Of a DNA stretch of 64,000 bases, positions 61,391 through 64,000 are shown piece by piece. Position numbers and translations under genes: made by a program. The stretch's first letter is position 1. Each line of letters opens with the position of its first letter. The notes beneath the pieces were generated by a model. It was given only the letters and a program-made list of their open reading frames with translations, was not told the DNA's origin and did no database searches. This stretch comes from Bacteroidia bacterium (GTDB lineage Bacteria; Bacteroidota; Bacteroidia; B-17B0; Aurantibacillaceae). The stretch spans positions 18,347 through 82,346 of the forward strand of contig JACMNO010000088.1 in assembly GCA_014378485.1 (NCBI GenBank), read 5' to 3'.

Positions 61391-63661
61391 ATGGTTAAAA
61401 AATATTTTCTCCTAATTGTTACGCTGATTATTCTTCGTTCATTAGGATTAAGTCAGTGTATCAATGTCACCGCTTTTGGAATGGCTACTGTGAACGGCTG
61501 CACCAGTGGAACAATATCAACCTGCAACTACGCTTCGGAGTACGGAGAAATTATATTTAACAGTGTTGGTACCTATACGTTTAATTCATCAGTCGGCACA
61601 GATTTTTTAACATTAACAACAGCTGCAAATGCTATTATTGCTTCAGGCCCCGCCCCTTTATTAGTCACTATTCCATCTACCGGTGGATACAGATTGCATG
61701 TTAATACAGATGCGTCTTGCGGCACCCAGTCTACTTGTAGAATAACAACTTATTCCTGCGCTTCCACTACAAGCGTTGGCTGTATTAATTCAAGTCCTTT
61801 TGGTAGCGCAACCATAAGCTCTTGTGCTTCCGGAACAATTACAACCTGTAACTGGGCCATAGAATACAGCGAGCTAACATTTAGTACAGCAGGTAGTTTT
61901 ACTTTTTACTCCTCGGTACCAACAGATTATTTCACCTTCACAGATGTTTCAAATAATGTGATCGCTTATGGGGTTCAACCATTAACGGCAACTATTCCAA
62001 CAACAGGACTTTATAGATTACATCTTAATTCAGATGCGCTTTGCGGCACCGATCAGACTTGCCGCACAACCAGTTATGGTTGTTCTATGCCCTGTTCGGG
62101 AACACCGACAGCCGGAACAGCCCTTGCAAGTTATACTAACTTATGTTCAGCGACCGCAGTTAATTTTTCATTGCCTGGTTCAACCTCAGCTACCGGAATC
62201 ACCTATCAATGGCAGTCGTCGCCAAATGGCAGCACGTGGACTAATATTACAGGCGCATTAACTATTAATTATTCGCAGGTGGTAAATGCTACAGGCTATT
62301 TCAGATGCATTGTTGCCTGCGGCAGTTTTACATCTGCATCGTCTCCTGCCATGGTTACAATGGGAGGAACGACTGTTGGAGGAACAGCAGTGGCAAGTGG
62401 ACTTGCGCCCTGTGGAGGAGGAACTATAACGTATAGTTTATCAGGTGCAACAGTTGCTTTTGGGTTATCTTATCAATGGCAATCATCGCCTAACGGAAGT
62501 GTATGGACAAATATTGTCGGAAAAACAGCATCTGCTACAACAGAATTTGTTCCCACATCCACCTATTTCAGATGTATATTAATGTGCGGCTTCAGTGCAA
62601 CGGTAGCCTCGTTGCCTGTTTTAACTACTGTGTCCAGTGGGGCTGTAAGTTATGCAAACGTACCCTATGTACAAACATTTGACAACACCTGGCAAAATGG
62701 TTGCGACATTAGGGAACTACCCGATAATTTATACTGGAAAAGCAAACCCGCAACAGGCAATGAATCGTGGCGAAGACAAAATGATGGTATTGCTGCCTCA
62801 TGGACCAATGCCTCCATTGGTGTTGTTGTTCCTGCAAGTGGCATTGGCTGTGCCAACTTTCATTCATTCGGGGCAAACAATAATGATAAAGGCGCAATGG
62901 ATTTTTATGTGAATATGAATCAGAATGGAAAATATGTGTTGTCGTTTTACTATTTAAATGTATCCGGATCCGATAATTTAGATGTGATGCTTTCAACAGA
63001 CGCCGGATCATCTTTCAGTATCAAAGGCGCTTATACGACACAAACCATATGGACAAAAAAAGTAATTTACTTTAATGCCCCAAACTCGCCCACTTGTGTT
63101 ATTAGGTTAAGAGGTACGTCGGATAATGGAAATGATGATATTGGAGTTGATAGCTTAAGTTTAAAATTAGTTTGTTTAAATCCGGCTATTACTGCAGCTT
63201 CCAGTGCCAGCACAATTTGTTCAGGTGCATCATTGACTTTAACTGCTACTGGCGCAACCAGTTATACCTGGATGCCCACGAGCCTTCATAATTCATCCAT
63301 TGTTGTTACTCCTACCGTCAATACACATTATGTAGTAACAGGCTCAAACGACGGCTTATGTTTTCCTTCGGCCGGTGTATCAGTTTCGGTAACTATTTGT
63401 AACGGCATTGAAGAATTGTATGGCTCACAAATTTCAGTTTTTCCCAACCCAGCTAATGGATTGATCACGGTTTTGTTACCTAAGGAAGTAACAACAGCTT
63501 ATTTTGAAATAACCGACCCAGTGGGAAAACTGATCAGCAAAGAAGAATTAACGCAAAAACACAATATGATCGATATTACCGAATTAGCCAACGGCATCTA
63601 TCTTTATAAGATACTTCAAAAGGCAACTACAATAAGTGTGGGAAAAATCATAAAACAATAG
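61391..63661 (+). CDS. Large T9SS protein with duplicated cysteine domains and Ig-like repeats
   Basis: A 756-residue exported protein (signal MVKKYFLLIVTLIILRSLGL). Domains in order: two tandem copies of about 100 residues with paired cysteines (first INVTAFGMATVNGCTSGT, second INSSPFGSATISSCASGT), each ending TCR-x-T-x-YSC/YGC; two Ig-like blocks with TYQWQSSPNGSTWTNI and SYQWQSSPNGSVWTNI; a jelly-roll-like domain (about 415-595); a short Ig-like segment (ICSGASLTLTATG); and a T9SS type A end (SVFPNPANGLITVLLP). Inferred: a surface adhesin or carbohydrate binder. It ends the Kelch gene run. Confidence 0.85.
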   Translation: MVKKYFLLIVTLIILRSLGLSQCINVTAFGMATVNGCTSGTISTCNYASEYGEIIFNSVGTYTFNSSVGTDFLTLTTAANAIIASGPAPLLVTIPSTGGYRLHVNTDASCGTQSTCRITTYSCASTTSVGCINSSPFGSATISSCASGTITTCNWAIEYSELTFSTAGSFTFYSSVPTDYFTFTDVSNNVIAYGVQPLTATIPTTGLYRLHLNSDALCGTDQTCRTTSYGCSMPCSGTPTAGTALASYTNLCSATAVNFSLPGSTSATGITYQWQSSPNGSTWTNITGALTINYSQVVNATGYFRCIVACGSFTSASSPAMVTMGGTTVGGTAVASGLAPCGGGTITYSLSGATVAFGLSYQWQSSPNGSVWTNIVGKTASATTEFVPTSTYFRCILMCGFSATVASLPVLTTVSSGAVSYANVPYVQTFDNTWQNGCDIRELPDNLYWKSKPATGNESWRRQNDGIAASWTNASIGVVVPASGIGCANFHSFGANNNDKGAMDFYVNMNQNGKYVLSFYYLNVSGSDNLDVMLSTDAGSSFSIKGAYTTQTIWTKKVIYFNAPNSPTCVIRLRGTSDNGNDDIGVDSLSLKLVCLNPAITAASSASTICSGASLTLTATGATSYTWMPTSLHNSSIVVTPTVNTHYVVTGSNDGLCFPSAGVSVSVTICNGIEELYGSQISVFPNPANGLITVLLPKEVTTAYFEITDPVGKLISKEELTQKHNMIDITELANGIYLYKILQKATTISVGKIIKQ

Positions 63662-63702
63662 GTCTGATTTTTTAATTATTTACTAAAAAAAAGAACTATT
63701 TT

Positions 63703-63733
63703 TTTGTAGATTCAAAAAAAGCCATTATATTTG
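63703..63733 (+). promoter_or_regulatory. Bacteroidota-type promoter of tRNA-Val
   Basis: TTTG (63703-63706) and TATATTTG (63726-63733) match the -33 TTTG and -7 TAnnTTTG elements of Bacteroidota sigma factor, with a 19-base spacer. The predicted transcript starts about 7 bases later, just before the tRNA at 63745. Confidence 0.7.
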
Positions 63734-63744
63734 CAACCCGATTT

Positions 63745-63819
63745 GGGAGATTAGCTCAGCTGGTTCAGAGCATCTGCCTTACAAGCAGAGGGTCACAGGT
63801 TCGAACCCTGTATCTCCCA
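63745..63819 (+). tRNA. tRNA-Val (anticodon TAC)
   Basis: A 75-base cloverleaf. Acceptor arm GGGAGAT pairs with ATCTCCC; D-stem GCTC with GAGC; anticodon stem TCTGC with GCAGA around loop CTTACAA (anticodon TAC, reads GUA and other Val codons); T-stem ACAGG with CCTGT around TTCGAAC. The discriminator is A and CCA is not encoded. A promoter precedes it and a terminator follows. Confidence 0.97.
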
Positions 63820-63826
63820 CTCTACA

Positions 63827-63862
63827 GGGCAACAACTCATAAAATGATTGTTGCCCTTTTTT
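63827..63862 (+). terminator. Rho-independent terminator of tRNA-Val
   Basis: GGGCAACAA pairs with TTGTTGCCC around a 12-base loop and is followed by six T residues. It begins 7 bases after the tRNA's last base. Confidence 0.9.
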
Positions 63863-63959
63863 ATTTCCCTCCAAACCCTTGATTTTATTGCAAACTCGGG
63901 CAATCATTTCATTTACTTTAGCGGTTCGAACTTCATTATTTAGGGTTCACTCAATAAGT

Positions 63960-64000
63960 CAATTTTACTTTTTACTTTCTTTTTGCTTGGCAAAAAAGAA
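63960..64000 (+). repeat. 41-base dispersed repeat, copy 2 (may continue beyond the window)
   Basis: CAATTTTACTTTTTACTTTC followed by TTTTTGCTTGGCAAAAAAGAA. It matches the reverse complement of 6541-6581 at 36 of 41 positions by hand alignment. The right end is the window edge, so the repeat may be longer. Confidence 0.6.

Noticed and set aside
63880..63940. Possible attachment site downstream of tRNA-Val because of a GGTTCGAAC-like 9-mer near 63922
   Set aside because: Only nine bases match the T-loop text and no integrase or mobile genes are present in the window.

Overview
The window looks like the chromosome of a member of the Bacteroidota. The DNA is AT-rich by eye. Five proteins end in a type IX secretion (T9SS) type A sorting domain with a [Y/F]PNP motif, and a sixth shows the same pattern. 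Many lipoproteins carry a late SCKK-type lipobox, and there are Bacteroidota-typical families (DUF4286, DUF4907, DUF2490, Nfu_N-NifU). The only tRNA has a Bacteroidota-type promoter (TTTG, 19-bp spacer, TATATTTG). I see no phage, plasmid, CRISPR array, rRNA operon or classical insertion sequence. Most of the sequence is housekeeping and surface genes, with short structured repeats between them.

Layout. 1-5 kb: surface protein ends, ComF, Nfu, asnS. 5.0-6.6 kb: decayed region with ORF6N remnants, a frameshifted small gene, repeats and one conserved hypothetical. 6.6-13.2 kb: Nudix hydrolase, SRPBCC protein, ribBA, two membrane glycosyltransferases, truB. 13.2-17.8 kb (minus strand): GIY-YIG nuclease, dut, polysaccharide flippase, rfaE2, flippase-like protein, panD. 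18-24.6 kb: M1 aminopeptidase, second GIY-YIG nuclease, S9 peptidase, pepT. 24.6-28.2 kb (minus): pdxA, unknown secreted protein, pepA. 28.3-34.2 kb (minus): a tight four-gene cassette. 34.4-47.8 kb: recQ, a frameshifted zinc-ribbon gene, a MacB-like permease, membrane and TPR proteins, rsmA. 47.8-50.4 kb: beta-carbonic anhydrase and SulP transporter. 50.5-57.2 kb: lipoproteins, DUF2490 proteins, a T9SS repeat protein and a VTC-DUF4956 pair. 57.4-63.7 kb: DUF4907, three tandem Kelch T9SS proteins and a large T9SS protein, then tRNA-Val.

Two things stand out. First, the cassette at 28285-34245 encodes a TolC-like protein fused to a glycoside-hydrolase-like barrel, an HlyD/Alg44-like membrane-fusion protein, a TackOD1-like zinc protein with receiver-like and degenerate GGDEF-like flanks, and a processive family 2 glycosyltransferase. 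I infer an exopolysaccharide synthesis, regulation and export machine in which the TackOD1 protein takes the place of a c-di-GMP/PilZ sensor. Second, the intergenic DNA carries palindromic repeats. Two single-domain GIY-YIG nuclease genes are each bracketed by such repeats: a perfect 25-bp inverted pair, and a 50-bp direct pair. Solo copies lie elsewhere. A separate 91-108 bp repeat occurs three times and can fold as a closing stem enclosing several hairpins, with compensatory changes between copies.

Functions come from motifs and remembered family features. No database search or computed alignment was run.
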